A DNA stretch of 64,000 nt from Candidatus Aenigmatarchaeota archaeon (GCA_016198755.1 JACQIB010000005.1:112931-176930), one strand, 5' to 3'. Counted from the stretch's first letter, positions 24,786 to 34,181 are shown. Notes: generated by a model not told the origin, from the letters alone. Numbers and translations are program-made.

Positions 24786-26216
24786 ATGCAGTGGCCTATT
24801 TTCTATGGAGATGAATTGAAACTGGGAAACCCTGAAAGCCCTGTCGGGGTCTGCACATTATGGACAAAGCGAGATGTTATATATAAAAATCTTCCTGAGG
24901 GAAAGTTTGCTGTATGTGGAAACCTGTATACTGTGCAGGGCATAAACCCTATGCTAAAGAATGTTTTGGCTAACCCGAAAATAAGGTATATTGTTATTTG
25001 TGGTGCAGATTTAATGAAAAGCGGAGAGGCGCTGATTAACTTCCTGAAAAATGGGATTGGGGATGATAGGAAAATAATTGGATCTTCGGGCTATATTGAT
25101 TCAAATGTGGATACTGAGCTTGTTAATAAATTTAGGGAAAATGTGAAGATAATTGATTTGAGGGGGAGGGAAGCTGATGTGCCAGCTGTTTTAGAGTCTA
25201 TAAAGGAAGAGGCAAAGCCCTTTATGGAGCCTGTCTGGATAACAGAGCTGGATAAGTCATCTGCCCCACTGAAAACAGAAGATGTGGTTTTCAAAGTCCG
25301 CGGGCCCTCAATACCATGGGTCTGGCTGAGGGCTCTAAATAATGTGATGAAGTTTGGGGAAGAGAAGGATACAGATTATAAAATCAGGCAGAAGGAGATA
25401 CTGGATTTGGTCTCTGTTATAGATGGGGATGAACCAGCACTCCCGGCATGGCTGCCAATAACAGAAAGGGATTTGGAAAACTACTATGAAACATTCTTTT
25501 CAAAGGAAAGGCCTCTAGGAGTTGAGTATACATATGGAGAGAGGCTTTTCAACTACCAGCTCTCACATGTGCCTGATAAATTTTTAGAGGAATTTGGAGA
25601 AGCGCAGGATCAGATAGGAGCTGTTGTAAGAATCTTAAAGGAGAGACCGCACACGCGCAGGGCTGTTGCTTTTACACTGAAAGAGGGAGATTCAGGTTCT
25701 AAAAACCCACCTTGCTTAACCCAAATAGTATGGAGTATTAGAGCAGGAAAGCTGGTACAGACTGCAAATTTCAGATCCCATGATATTTTTGGGGCTTGGT
25801 TGTTGAACGCATTTGCTCTCAGAAGGCTGCAGAGGCAGATAGCTGAACGGGTTGGAATTGGGCTGGGAAAGCTTGTTATTTTATCAAATTCAGCGCATGT
25901 TTATGAAAACAACTGGAAGGAAGCTGAGAAAATACTGGAAAAGAGCTTTGCAGGCAGGGTTCTCCCGCTGGTTGAGGATGAACATGGCTATTTTATTGTA
26001 AAAGTAGAACAGGGGATTTTTGTTGAACACTATACAAAGGAAGGACTGCCTTCAGGATTTGTTTTCCATGGGAAGGATGCCCAAATACTGTATAGGAAAA
26101 TACTGCACGAGGGGTTGGTCTCCCTTATGGATCATGCAGCCTATCTTGGCCATCAGTTGGCAAAGGCTGAATACTGCCTGAAAACAGGGGAAAAATTTGT
26201 GCAGGATAAAGCATAG
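24786..26216 (+). CDS. thyA: DUF4346 (MtrA-like) domain fused to thymidylate synthase
   Basis: Residues about 15-150 resemble MtrA, the methyltransferase subunit of methanogens (ESPVGVCTLWTKRD, IRYIVICGADLMKSGEALINFLKNG). Residues about 230-460 are a ThyA-type thymidylate synthase: YTYGERLFNYQ, the catalytic Cys in NPPCLTQIVW, and NFRSHDIFGAWLLNAFAL. This fused form is known in archaea as DUF4346 proteins. ThyA methylates dUMP using a reduced C1-pterin. The ORF track begins at TTG 24777; ATG 24786 is preferred. The role of the MtrA-like part is unknown. Confidence 0.88.
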   Translation: MQWPIFYGDELKLGNPESPVGVCTLWTKRDVIYKNLPEGKFAVCGNLYTVQGINPMLKNVLANPKIRYIVICGADLMKSGEALINFLKNGIGDDRKIIGSSGYIDSNVDTELVNKFRENVKIIDLRGREADVPAVLESIKEEAKPFMEPVWITELDKSSAPLKTEDVVFKVRGPSIPWVWLRALNNVMKFGEEKDTDYKIRQKEILDLVSVIDGDEPALPAWLPITERDLENYYETFFSKERPLGVEYTYGERLFNYQLSHVPDKFLEEFGEAQDQIGAVVRILKERPHTRRAVAFTLKEGDSGSKNPPCLTQIVWSIRAGKLVQTANFRSHDIFGAWLLNAFALRRLQRQIAERVGIGLGKLVILSNSAHVYENNWKEAEKILEKSFAGRVLPLVEDEHGYFIVKVEQGIFVEHYTKEGLPSGFVFHGKDAQILYRKILHEGLVSLMDHAAYLGHQLAKAEYCLKTGEKFVQDKA

Positions 26217-26284
26217 GTTCTTAAACTTTTTCCTTTCCTCTCTGGTAGAGATGTGCTTAAATAATTTACACACAGAATTGTAGA

Positions 26285-27253
26285 ATGCGTGTGGGGGTTG
26301 AAAGAACGGGTAGCAGCAGGCCTCAGAAACCTGTTTTGAAAGTTTTGGGGGACTTTGATTTAACACTTGGTCCATATTGTCAGGGATCTATTTTTAGGCA
26401 TTTTAAAGTGAATGAAGCTGATTTCTGGAGAGAAAAGGAAGAACTTCTTCAAACATGGAGACAGGAACAGGGATATGAAGGACCAGGAGAGCTTGCATAC
26501 CTTGCACTCATGATAAACTATGCAAGACCGGGGGGAAAGATGGCTGGACTAAATAACAGACTTATACATGACCTTGGAAAAGAATTGGAATTTTATCCTG
26601 GAGTTCCGGATTTTATACCTGCTGTAAAAGCTGCTGTTGAGGAAGATCCAAGATGTAAAGATCATGGATTGAAGGTTGATTTTCATGTTGTTACAACAGG
26701 TCTGGATGAGATAATACGCGGAAGTCCATTAGCTCAGCACATAGTAAGTGTACATGGAAGTGGGTTTATAGAACAGGATGGTGTTATAGCAGTGCCGCGT
26801 TTGCTTTCCCCATATGGAAAGGGAGAGTATCTGTTTACGCTAACAAAAGGGCGCCAGGATTTGCTGAATGTGGAAATGTCTGATGAAGCAAGAGTTGCTC
26901 TTAAGAGCGATGTATTTGCCTTGGGAGATGGACCATCTGACATAGCAATGTTCAGGCTCGTAAAGAAAAATGGAGGCATAGCTATGGGAGTATACGACCC
27001 CAAAAGTAATAAGTCGAGATCACAGAATATGACTATGCTTAGGGAAGGAAGGATAGACCTATCTGGCCCCACAGATTATAGTGAAGGGAGTCATACACGC
27101 ATACAGATAGAAGAAGGGCTTTTGCACATGGCTTATAGGGTTATAGATGATATTGAAGCCAGGAGCCGTGGGGGTGTGGGCGCTGATGTTGGACACTTGA
27201 ATGCCCCAAGGGTTGTTGCTGGACCTGCACACAGACCGGAAAGAAAAACCTAA
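26285..27253 (+). CDS. HAD-superfamily phosphatase, tandem paralogue 1
   Basis: A 322-aa HAD protein: motif I LGDFDLTLGPY, motif II in VVTTGLDEI, motif IV LGDGPSDIAMF. Between motifs I and II is a long helical cap with NYARPGGKMAGLNNR. It is clearly related to the next gene along its whole length (LNNR, LYPGVP-like YPGVPDFI, SVHGSGFIE, LLNV). AT-rich AAATAATTT about 25 nt before the ATG suggests a leaderless mRNA. Substrate unknown. Confidence 0.78.
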   Translation: MRVGVERTGSSRPQKPVLKVLGDFDLTLGPYCQGSIFRHFKVNEADFWREKEELLQTWRQEQGYEGPGELAYLALMINYARPGGKMAGLNNRLIHDLGKELEFYPGVPDFIPAVKAAVEEDPRCKDHGLKVDFHVVTTGLDEIIRGSPLAQHIVSVHGSGFIEQDGVIAVPRLLSPYGKGEYLFTLTKGRQDLLNVEMSDEARVALKSDVFALGDGPSDIAMFRLVKKNGGIAMGVYDPKSNKSRSQNMTMLREGRIDLSGPTDYSEGSHTRIQIEEGLLHMAYRVIDDIEARSRGGVGADVGHLNAPRVVAGPAHRPERKT

Positions 27254-27326
27254 AGTTTATTTTGAAATACTTTTATATTTTTTTCATTATACATGTCTTT
27301 AAATGTTTTTCTGACACAATTAAAAT

Positions 27327-28334
27327 ATGCCTGATAAAAGGAAGTGGGAAGAGCCTGCTACACCAGCTATACCGGGAAAACCTGTATATTTAGAAGTTTT
27401 TATGGATTTTGATAAAACTCTAGGAGAGTATTGTGAGCATCCTTTATTTAGGCGTTGTGGAGTAGATCCTGTAAAATTCTGGGTTAGAAACAACGAGTGG
27501 ACAGAACAGCTTAAAGCTGGTGGATATAATGTTGGCACTGGGGAAATAGGATATATGACACTTATGATTAGATGTGCCAGAGGACTAGAACCTGAATTCA
27601 GAGGTATGAAGGGACTGAACAATAGAATGCTGCGAGAATCAGGTGAAGAACTTGAAACTTATCCTGGTGTTCCAACTTTTATAGACAATTTAAAAAGTTG
27701 TTTGGAAGGCAGAGAAGAATGGAGAAATTATAATATAAGATTAGGTTTCCATGTTGCATCAACAGGCTTGACAGAAGTTATATTGGGAAATGAATTGGCT
27801 AAACACCTTTCGACTGTAACTGGCCATGAAAACCGGCAAATTCAAAGTGTACATGGATCTCAGTTTATTGAAGAGGATGGTGTAATAGCGCATCCTATAT
27901 TGCTGGATCCATATTCAAAAGGTAGAGTAATATATCAAATAGCAAAGGGTGGTCTAGACCTTTTGAATGTTGATGTTCCAATAGAAAAAAGGAGATCTTT
28001 GAAGCGTAATTTTCTTGTTTTGGGCGATGGTCCATCTGATAAGGCTGCTTTCTCTGTGGCTCATCGTTACGGGGGAAGGGGAATAGGTGTATTTGATCCT
28101 GCTAATAAAAATTCTATAATGCAAGTTCATAGACTCCATGAAGAAGGTGTGATTAACCATATGTGTCCAGCAGATTTTACTCCAGGAGGTGCTACATTAC
28201 TGACAATGGAAGCAACGCTTATGGGAATGGCAGAAAGAGTAATTGAAGAATTATCCCAACAGTCAGTTTATGCAATGCACTCTGCACCAACTTATCTTGA
28301 AGCCCCAGTTCCTAAGAAAGTAGGAAAAGCATAA
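27327..28334 (+). CDS. HAD-superfamily phosphatase, tandem paralogue 2
   Basis: A 335-aa paralogue of the preceding gene. Motif I is VFMDFDKTLGEY, motif IV is LGDGPSDKAAF, and GLNNRML, YPGVPTFI, SVHGSQFIEEDGVIA and LLNVDV align with its neighbour. It has an insertion (TVTGHENRQIQ) absent from copy 1. TTTAAATG about 25 nt upstream of the ATG gives it an independent leaderless promoter. The pair looks like an old tandem duplication with diverged substrates. Confidence 0.78.
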   Translation: MPDKRKWEEPATPAIPGKPVYLEVFMDFDKTLGEYCEHPLFRRCGVDPVKFWVRNNEWTEQLKAGGYNVGTGEIGYMTLMIRCARGLEPEFRGMKGLNNRMLRESGEELETYPGVPTFIDNLKSCLEGREEWRNYNIRLGFHVASTGLTEVILGNELAKHLSTVTGHENRQIQSVHGSQFIEEDGVIAHPILLDPYSKGRVIYQIAKGGLDLLNVDVPIEKRRSLKRNFLVLGDGPSDKAAFSVAHRYGGRGIGVFDPANKNSIMQVHRLHEEGVINHMCPADFTPGGATLLTMEATLMGMAERVIEELSQQSVYAMHSAPTYLEAPVPKKVGKA

Positions 28335-28412
28335 CAAAATAAATTTTACGCGTCAAACTCAGCAAAGGAGCCTATTTATTCTTTCTCTGGCATTAGTTTT
28401 TGGTTGGATTTT

Positions 28413-29024
28413 ATGGGCGGAAGAGAAATGAAGGTGAATTTTGTGCGGGTATCAGATCCAATGTTTCTTACTACAGATCATGGATACCATGTCTGGGTGG
28501 ATTCACTTAAGCCCTTTGTGAAATTAACTGGAGTAGTCGAGGGTAAAACAGTATATCCAAGGGAAGTGCGGGGAGGGTATGCTACAGATCCAAAGCTGGG
28601 AAGGTCTGCCTCTGGATTGGATAGGGTAGATAGAAGAGCAATGGATATTTTTAAGGAAATATTGCTAGCCGAAAGGGTTAGATATGTTGAGGATGATATG
28701 GAGCCTCATGTAGAGGGTATAGACATTAAAAGTTTGGCTGGAAAGTTTAATTTTTCTCATGGGGGAACAGAATACAAAGCTGTGCCCAGATGGTTTTTGC
28801 TTGGGTATTCTCCGGATCATGCTCTTTCTTTAACTCTGGCTCCGGGTACTCCTGATAGATTACGTCTAACAACTGTCTACCAATATAGCAACAAGGGTGT
28901 TGAAGACAGAAGTCAGTTTAATAGAGCTGTTAGAAAAGTTGTTCCTGCTGATGTACATTTCGGTGTTGTACCATTTCCAAAGGGCAAAGCCACTGTTGTT
29001 CCGCCTCCATTTATTATTCACTAA
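28413..29024 (+). CDS. Orphan protein, about 203 aa, unknown
   Basis: No recognised family. A soluble protein with repeated strand-like stretches and several Pro/Gly-rich turns (HALSLTLAPGTPDRLRLTTVY). The start is ambiguous: TTG 28404, ATG 28413 and ATG 28428 are in frame, and a TATTTATT near 28376 would place the transcript start near 28402. It lies just upstream of the exosome superoperon but has its own promoter. Confidence 0.55.
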   Translation: MGGREMKVNFVRVSDPMFLTTDHGYHVWVDSLKPFVKLTGVVEGKTVYPREVRGGYATDPKLGRSASGLDRVDRRAMDIFKEILLAERVRYVEDDMEPHVEGIDIKSLAGKFNFSHGGTEYKAVPRWFLLGYSPDHALSLTLAPGTPDRLRLTTVYQYSNKGVEDRSQFNRAVRKVVPADVHFGVVPFPKGKATVVPPPFIIH

Positions 29025-29105
29025 ACCGGAAGCTGCAGGAAAGGTTTATAAACGTTCTCTGATATTAGAGTGCAGCTTGAAAGCCATTGGGCTGATGTGA
29101 GAAAT

Positions 29106-29609
29106 ATGGGGTTTACAAAGTATTTGAGGCAGAATTGGGGCTCTGAAGAGCAGAAAGAGCTAATGAGAGGGAGGCTTATTTCTTGGAGAAAGGAAGGGAC
29201 TGTTAAGAGGATTGAAAGGCCAACAAGGCTGGACAGGGCTCATTCTTTGGGATGGAAAGCTAAGCAGGGATTTTTTATTGTAAGGGTTAAGATTGGAAAG
29301 GGAACTAGCAAGAGAGAGAAACCAGCTGGTGGAAGGAAGCCTTCGAAAGCTGGAATGACTTCCATGAACCCTAAAAGAAGTTTGCAGGCTATTGCTGAAG
29401 GGAGAGCCAGCAGAAAGTTTCCGAATGCTGAAGTTTTGAACAGCTATTATATGGCTGAGGATGGAAAGCAAAAATGGTTTGAAGTTATTCTTGTAGACAG
29501 ATCTCATCCAGCTATTATTTCAGACAGAACAGTAGGATGGATTGCTAATGTAAGGGGAAGGAGTGAGAGAGGATTGACTTCTGCAGGTAAAAAAAGCAGG
29601 GATTTGTAA
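29106..29609 (+). CDS. rpl15e: 50S ribosomal protein L15e
   Basis: A 167-aa archaeal/eukaryotic large-subunit protein. The GFTKYLRQNW start, RGRLISWRKEGTVKRIERPTRLDRAHSLGWKAKQG and SYYMAEDGKQKWFEVILVDRSHPAI are characteristic. The ORF track extends 12 codons too far; ATG 29106 fits the family start. L15e heads the conserved exosome superoperon in many archaea, as here. Confidence 0.95.
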   Translation: MGFTKYLRQNWGSEEQKELMRGRLISWRKEGTVKRIERPTRLDRAHSLGWKAKQGFFIVRVKIGKGTSKREKPAGGRKPSKAGMTSMNPKRSLQAIAEGRASRKFPNAEVLNSYYMAEDGKQKWFEVILVDRSHPAIISDRTVGWIANVRGRSERGLTSAGKKSRDL

Positions 29610-29661
29610 ATATTTTGAAGCATACAAATTATTATAAATAAGTTTGCAGCTATATTTGAGG

Positions 29662-30126
29662 ATGGTTAATGGTATTCTAAGGGAAGGTATAAAACCGTTA
29701 GCGATTGCTGGATGGATGAATGTTGGTGTAAGAGAAGTAGACAGAAGAGTGGGTGTTGGGGTATACGAGAGGGTGGAGCTTGAACATGGACCGCCCGCTG
29801 TTCCTACTGCACGGTGCAGTGTTTCACCAGCTCCACTAACTTCTCTTGGAAGTATGAGCCCATATTTGGTTTTTCTTGCCGAACATCATGCCAGGGATAG
29901 TGAATTGAGAATAGGATTGTATGTTCCGCCTGCAAAATATACAAGCTTGGCTGGGTTTACAGTAGACACGCCTCTGCAAATATTGTTTGATGGGAATAGG
30001 TTAAGGGTGGAACATTCTGAAAGGGGGTTCGAGCATGTGGGAGAAGGTGTCATAAAGAGGTCCTGTATACCAGAGAGTATCATTGGAGTGGAAACTGAAG
30101 CAGCAGAACCTGTTGCAGGTGCCTAG
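29662..30126 (+). CDS. Orphan protein, 154 aa, unknown
   Basis: Inserted between L15e and Rnp3. A beta-rich soluble sequence (DRRVGVGVYERVELEHG, ELRIGLYVPPAKYTS, TPLQILFDGNRLRVEH) with no motif I recognise. TTATAAATAA about 25 nt upstream of ATG 29662 marks a leaderless start and replaces the ORF-track TTG start. Its presence interrupts an otherwise conserved gene order. Confidence 0.55.
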   Translation: MVNGILREGIKPLAIAGWMNVGVREVDRRVGVGVYERVELEHGPPAVPTARCSVSPAPLTSLGSMSPYLVFLAEHHARDSELRIGLYVPPAKYTSLAGFTVDTPLQILFDGNRLRVEHSERGFEHVGEGVIKRSCIPESIIGVETEAAEPVAGA

Positions 30127-30166
30127 TTTCAGGTGGGTTTTTATTCTTGCCTGAGAAAGCTTTTGT

Positions 30167-30895
30167 ATGGCACAGTTTTATGACTTGTGTGTTAGAAGCC
30201 CGTTTTCAGGCGGGCAGAGCTCGCTGGCTGAGATAGTAAAGGCTGGGGAGAAGTTTGGGTTTTCAGGGATTTGTATAGTGGATAATTTTAGGGATTTGGC
30301 TGGGTTAGGGGAACTGAAAGCTGCAGTTGAAAAAGCAAGAGCTGGAACAAAGCTGGATATTGCTATAGGCGCTGAGATAAGGGTTGATTCTGTGCAGGAG
30401 CTAAAGAAAGTTGTGGAACAGGTAAGGGAAAGAGTGGAAGTTCTTATTGTTAGTGGGGGGGATTACAATATTAATCGCGCGGCGTGCGAGGATTCGAGAG
30501 TGGATATTCTTTTACATCCGGAAGCCGGAAGGATTGACTCTGGGTTGGATGAGACTTGTGCAGAAGCTGCACAAAAAAACAGCGTTGCAATGGGATTTAG
30601 TTTTAAAGAACTTTTGAACAGCTTCAGAAAACAACGGGCTAAAATACTGGAAAGTATTGGAACAAATGCGCAGCTTTTGGAAAAAACAAAGGGGTTGGGG
30701 GTTGCTGTTTCCTCTGCTTCTTCTGTCTGGGAAATGAGGGAACCGCGCCAGCTGGCTTCTGTACTGACTGCACTGGGATTTGAGCTTTCCGCGGCTCTTA
30801 GAATGGTGTCTGAAAATCCTGTATGGATACTTGAAAAGAACAGGAAGGTTTTGGCTGGGAAAAGAATAACAGAGGGGGTTGAGATAGTTGGCTGA
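30167..30895 (+). CDS. rnp3: Ribonuclease P protein component 3 (Rpp30)
   Basis: A TIM-barrel RNase P subunit. Family features are YDLCVRSPFSGGQSSLAEIVKAGEKFGFSGICIVDNF, AIGAEIRVDSVQEL, VDILLHPEAGR and a C-terminal AALRMVSENPVWILEKNRKVL. With Rnp2, L7Ae and the P RNA it matures tRNA 5' ends. TTTTTATT is centred about 26 nt before the ATG. The stop overlaps the Rnp2 start. Confidence 0.92.
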   Translation: MAQFYDLCVRSPFSGGQSSLAEIVKAGEKFGFSGICIVDNFRDLAGLGELKAAVEKARAGTKLDIAIGAEIRVDSVQELKKVVEQVRERVEVLIVSGGDYNINRAACEDSRVDILLHPEAGRIDSGLDETCAEAAQKNSVAMGFSFKELLNSFRKQRAKILESIGTNAQLLEKTKGLGVAVSSASSVWEMREPRQLASVLTALGFELSAALRMVSENPVWILEKNRKVLAGKRITEGVEIVG

Positions 30896-31358
30896 TTTTC
30901 CTGAAAAAACAGAACCGAGACCAAACAGGCTTTCCCCAACTCTTAGGGATAAGAAAAGGTATCTTGCATTTTATGTGGAAAGGGGCGGGGATGTACAGTT
31001 TATGGATTTGCTGAATGCTATCTGGCAGGGTATACTTGGATTTTTAGGGGAGCTGGGAACTGCAAAGGCTGGGATTTGGATTTTAAAAACTACATGGGAT
31101 GAACAGAGAAGAATGGGACTGATAAAGTGTAATAACACTTCTGTGGAAGAGGTAAGGGCTGCGCTTTCTGTTGTAAACAGGGTTGGGGATGTTCCTGTTA
31201 CTGTAACTGTTGTTGGGGTTTCAGGAACTATTAAGGGTGCGAAGAAGAAGTTTTTCGGTGAGAGAGATTTAATGAGCTTTGCTGGAACTGCTCCTGTGCA
31301 GACTGCAGAGATAGAAGAAGAGGAGGGGGGAGAAGAGGAGGAAGGAGAACTTTTCTGA
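30888..31358 (+). CDS. rnp2: Ribonuclease P protein component 2 (Pop5)
   Basis: A 156-aa Pop5 homologue that pairs with Rpp30 in archaeal RNase P. The LSPTLRDKKRYLAFYV start and the GELGTAKAGIWILKTTWDEQRRMGLIKCNNTSVEEVRAAL segment are diagnostic. The probable start is the TTG overlapping the rnp3 stop; no ATG fits. The acidic C-terminal tail (Glu/Gly run) is longer than usual. Confidence 0.9.
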   Translation: MADFPEKTEPRPNRLSPTLRDKKRYLAFYVERGGDVQFMDLLNAIWQGILGFLGELGTAKAGIWILKTTWDEQRRMGLIKCNNTSVEEVRAALSVVNRVGDVPVTVTVVGVSGTIKGAKKKFFGERDLMSFAGTAPVQTAEIEEEEGGEEEEGELF

Positions 31359-31367
31359 GGTGGAAAA

Positions 31368-31976
31368 ATGGAACCTGATATTATTGCTGTTGTTGTTCAC
31401 AGGGGATTTGTTTATGCTGATACTTTCATGAGCATTTGGGACATGAAAAAGCCTGGAAAATTCAGGTTAGCTTCTGTTAAAGGGGGCATGCTGGATACTG
31501 CTAGGAACAGGGCAGTGCAGGAATTTTTAAGGGATACAAAAGCTACACATCTGTTTTTTGTGGATTCTGATATGGTTTTGCCAGCTGATGGGCTGGTAAA
31601 GCTTTTAGCACATGGAAAGAGTATTGTTTCTGGTATTTATTTCAAAAAAGAAAATCCATATTACCCTGTTATTTGCAGGGAAGCTGGGAAAGGGTATGAG
31701 CCTGTTGAGGACTATACTGAAGGGTTGATAGAAATAGATGGGTGTGGGGCTGGCTGTTTGTTGATTTCAAGGGAAGCTGCTGAAACTATATTGAAAATTG
31801 TGGGGGAGGAAAATGGCTTTCCAGCGTTCTTTAGTTTTGCGCATGGGATTAGCGAGGATTTTTGGTTTTGTGAGAAAGCAAAGGAAGCTGGTTTAAAGAT
31901 TTTCTGTGATACAACCGTTAAGTGCGGGCATTTAACAGAAAATGCTGTTACTGAAAGGGACTGGAAGGGAAAATAA
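31368..31976 (+). CDS. GT-A-type glycosyltransferase-like protein
   Basis: A 202-aa protein with a GT2-like nucleotide-binding fold: IAVVVHRGFVYADTFMSIWDM, then LDTARNRAVQEFL, a DxD metal site in FFVDSDMVLPADGLV, and a late SEDFWFCEKAKEAGLKIFCD motif. It has no membrane segment. GAGGTGGA-AAA-ATG just upstream shows it is translated in the superoperon. Its insertion between RNase P and proteasome genes is not part of the canonical order. Confidence 0.8.
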   Translation: MEPDIIAVVVHRGFVYADTFMSIWDMKKPGKFRLASVKGGMLDTARNRAVQEFLRDTKATHLFFVDSDMVLPADGLVKLLAHGKSIVSGIYFKKENPYYPVICREAGKGYEPVEDYTEGLIEIDGCGAGCLLISREAAETILKIVGEENGFPAFFSFAHGISEDFWFCEKAKEAGLKIFCDTTVKCGHLTENAVTERDWKGK

Positions 31977-32029
31977 GACATTGTATAAAGCTTTATAAAC
32001 TTCCTGCTATATAGGAATTCAAGGTTCTT

Positions 32030-32743
32030 ATGGAAGCAATGCCAGAATTCATGGGATATGATAGAGCTATAGTAACCTTTTCCCCTGATGGGAGGCTCTT
32101 TCAGGTAGAGTATGCAAGAGAGGCTGTTAAGAGGGGAACAACTTCTTTGGGTCTTATTTACAGGGATGGAGTTGTTTTTGCTGCTATGAGGCCTTTAGAG
32201 GAACTTGCTATACCAAATACTGGTTCTGATAAGATACACCAGATAGATGATAATTTAGGAACTGCTATATCGGGATTTTTGGCAGATGGCAGGGTTTTGG
32301 TGGATGCTGCAAGGGTAAAGGCACAGGTTTATCGTTTAACTTATGATGAAGTTTTGAATGTTACAGGAGTTGTAAAAGATATTTCTGACAGGATGCAGTT
32401 GTTTACACAATATGGAGGAGTAAGGCCTTTTGGAGTGGCTTTGTTGGTGGGAGGTGTGGATGAGAAGGGACCGCAGTTGTTTGAAGTTGATCCTTCCTCA
32501 GCATTCTACAGCTGGAAAGCACAGGCTATTGGAAAGGGATTTGCAGAGGCTATAAAAATTCTGAAAAAGGAATGGAAGGAAGGGTTGGGAGAGGAGGAGG
32601 CAATAAAGATTGCTCTCACTGCCCTAAAGGCTGGGGAGAAGGGAATAAAACCAATGGAAATTGAGCTTTCTGTTATAGATGGAAAAGGATTTAGAAAGTA
32701 TGCTGGAGAAGAAGGAGTAAAGTTTATCAAGAAATATATGTAA
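32030..32743 (+). CDS. psmA: Proteasome subunit alpha
   Basis: A 237-aa 20S core alpha subunit. YDRAIVTFSPDGRLFQVEYAREAVKRGTTSLG is the alpha-type signature; IVTFSP with the N-terminal helix forms the gate. VRPFGVALLVGG and FYSWKAQAIGKG follow family positions. A TTTATAA box lies 35 nt upstream of the ATG, so it can be transcribed on its own as well as within the exosome superoperon, where alpha-proteasome genes usually sit. Confidence 0.96.
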   Translation: MEAMPEFMGYDRAIVTFSPDGRLFQVEYAREAVKRGTTSLGLIYRDGVVFAAMRPLEELAIPNTGSDKIHQIDDNLGTAISGFLADGRVLVDAARVKAQVYRLTYDEVLNVTGVVKDISDRMQLFTQYGGVRPFGVALLVGGVDEKGPQLFEVDPSSAFYSWKAQAIGKGFAEAIKILKKEWKEGLGEEEAIKIALTALKAGEKGIKPMEIELSVIDGKGFRKYAGEEGVKFIKKYM

Positions 32744-32784
32744 TTTTTCTGGGCTATAAATAGTTTTTCTAAGAAAGGTTTTGA

Positions 32785-33393
32785 ATGCTACCTAAGCTTG
32801 CACTTGATTTGGATGGAACTTTAGCTGATTTGCATTCTGTTATTTTGCCGGAAGTTTCAGCTGAAACAGGGAAGGTTATTACAGCCAATATGATAACCAG
32901 CTGGAAAGCGCTGGCTAGGTACACTGGTAAGTCTTCAGAGGGTTGGAGATATGAGCAGGTATGGGACAAGTATAAGGATAGAGTAGAAGTTATACAGCCG
33001 TATGAACGCGGGCTGGATAGATTAACAGAAAGATTAGGAAAAGTTGCGGAAGTGGATATTGTAACAGCTCATGAGGAAGGTTCGAGGGAGCCTATCAGTG
33101 AATGGCTGGGACTGTATGGAGTAAAATATAGGGAACTTGTTATAGTTCCTTTAAAATCTAATAAAGAGGAGTTGTGTAGACATGGGATTTTTGTGGATGA
33201 TAGTGACAGCCTTGCAAGAAGGATTCAGGAAAAGCAGAGAGTAAGAAGAGTTACGGGAGATCAGGAAAGGCTGTTGGAATGTTTTCTGTATGATCAGCCT
33301 TACAATAGGGGAATTGAAAATGGGAACGGGGTTTCAAGAGTTAGAAGCCTTTTGGAAGTTGTTGAGATTTTAGAAGGAAGGGCTGAGGCATAA
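32785..33393 (+). CDS. HAD-fold 5'(3')-deoxyribonucleotidase-like protein
   Basis: 202 aa, with motif I LALDLDGTLADLHSV at the very start, motif II VTAHEEGSREP and motif IV FVDDSDSLARRI. The helical region after motif I resembles the NT5C/YqfW nucleotidase group. TATAAATA is centred 26 nt before the ATG. It is a foreign member of the superoperon region and may serve nucleotide turnover. Confidence 0.72.
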   Translation: MLPKLALDLDGTLADLHSVILPEVSAETGKVITANMITSWKALARYTGKSSEGWRYEQVWDKYKDRVEVIQPYERGLDRLTERLGKVAEVDIVTAHEEGSREPISEWLGLYGVKYRELVIVPLKSNKEELCRHGIFVDDSDSLARRIQEKQRVRRVTGDQERLLECFLYDQPYNRGIENGNGVSRVRSLLEVVEILEGRAEA

Positions 33394-33426
33394 ACCTATT
33401 TTAACCTGTGCGCACAAATTGCCCGC

Positions 33427-34125
33427 ATGGTTTCAGTGGATAAGGCTGTTATTGCAAGGATAAACAAAGCTGGAAAAAAGTATGAGGTTCTTGTGGATCC
33501 TGAGCTGGCTTTAGCTTTCAGAGGAGGGAAAGCTGTTGAAGCTGGAAGTTTGCTTGCAGTGGAGGAGGTTTTTGAGGATGTTGGGAAGGGAACCAGAGCT
33601 GCTGCTGCTGATTTAACAAAAGCTTTTGGAACTGGAAATGCAAAGGATGTGTGCCTGAAAATTGTAAAGGAAGGGGAGGTTCAGTTAACAACTGAACAGA
33701 GAAGGAAAATGCAGGAAGAGAGGGAGAGGGCTGTTGCAGCTATTATTTCAAAGCAGGGAGTTAATCCGCAGACAGGAGCTCCGCACCCTATAGACAGGGT
33801 TCTGAGGGCAATGGAACAGGCAAAAGCCAGAGTTAGTATAGAGCGCTCAGCAGAAGAGCAGGTGGAAGCTGTGTTAAAAATTGTACAAACTGTTATACCA
33901 GTTAAAATAGAGAAAGTGCAGGTTGCGATAAAAATACCTGCTCAGTATTCTGGAAGAGGTGCAGGGATTGTAAGGGAGTTTGGATACCCTCAGAGGGAGG
34001 AATATTCTGGAGATGGATCCTATTTGTGTGTTTTAGAGCTTTCAGCTGGAATGCAGCAGGATCTTTTCAGCAAATTAAATTCTCTTACACACGGGGATGT
34101 TCAGATAAAGCCAATTAAAAAGTAA
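33427..34125 (+). CDS. sdo1: SBDS/Sdo1 ribosome maturation protein
   Basis: A 232-aa SBDS homologue. The N-terminal FYSH domain has VARINKAGKKYEVLVDPELALAFRGGK-like sequence; a helical domain carries LTTEQRRKMQEERERAVAAIISKQGVNPQTGAPHPIDRVLRAM; a ferredoxin-like C-terminal domain ends the protein. In archaea it resides in the exosome operon. ATTTTAAC about 27 nt before the ATG supports its own leaderless promoter. Confidence 0.95.
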   Translation: MVSVDKAVIARINKAGKKYEVLVDPELALAFRGGKAVEAGSLLAVEEVFEDVGKGTRAAAADLTKAFGTGNAKDVCLKIVKEGEVQLTTEQRRKMQEERERAVAAIISKQGVNPQTGAPHPIDRVLRAMEQAKARVSIERSAEEQVEAVLKIVQTVIPVKIEKVQVAIKIPAQYSGRGAGIVREFGYPQREEYSGDGSYLCVLELSAGMQQDLFSKLNSLTHGDVQIKPIKK

Positions 34126-34181
34126 GGCATTTGCCGATGTATAAATTTTGTTTATAAGCCTTATAGTTAGTAGTTTATTTT

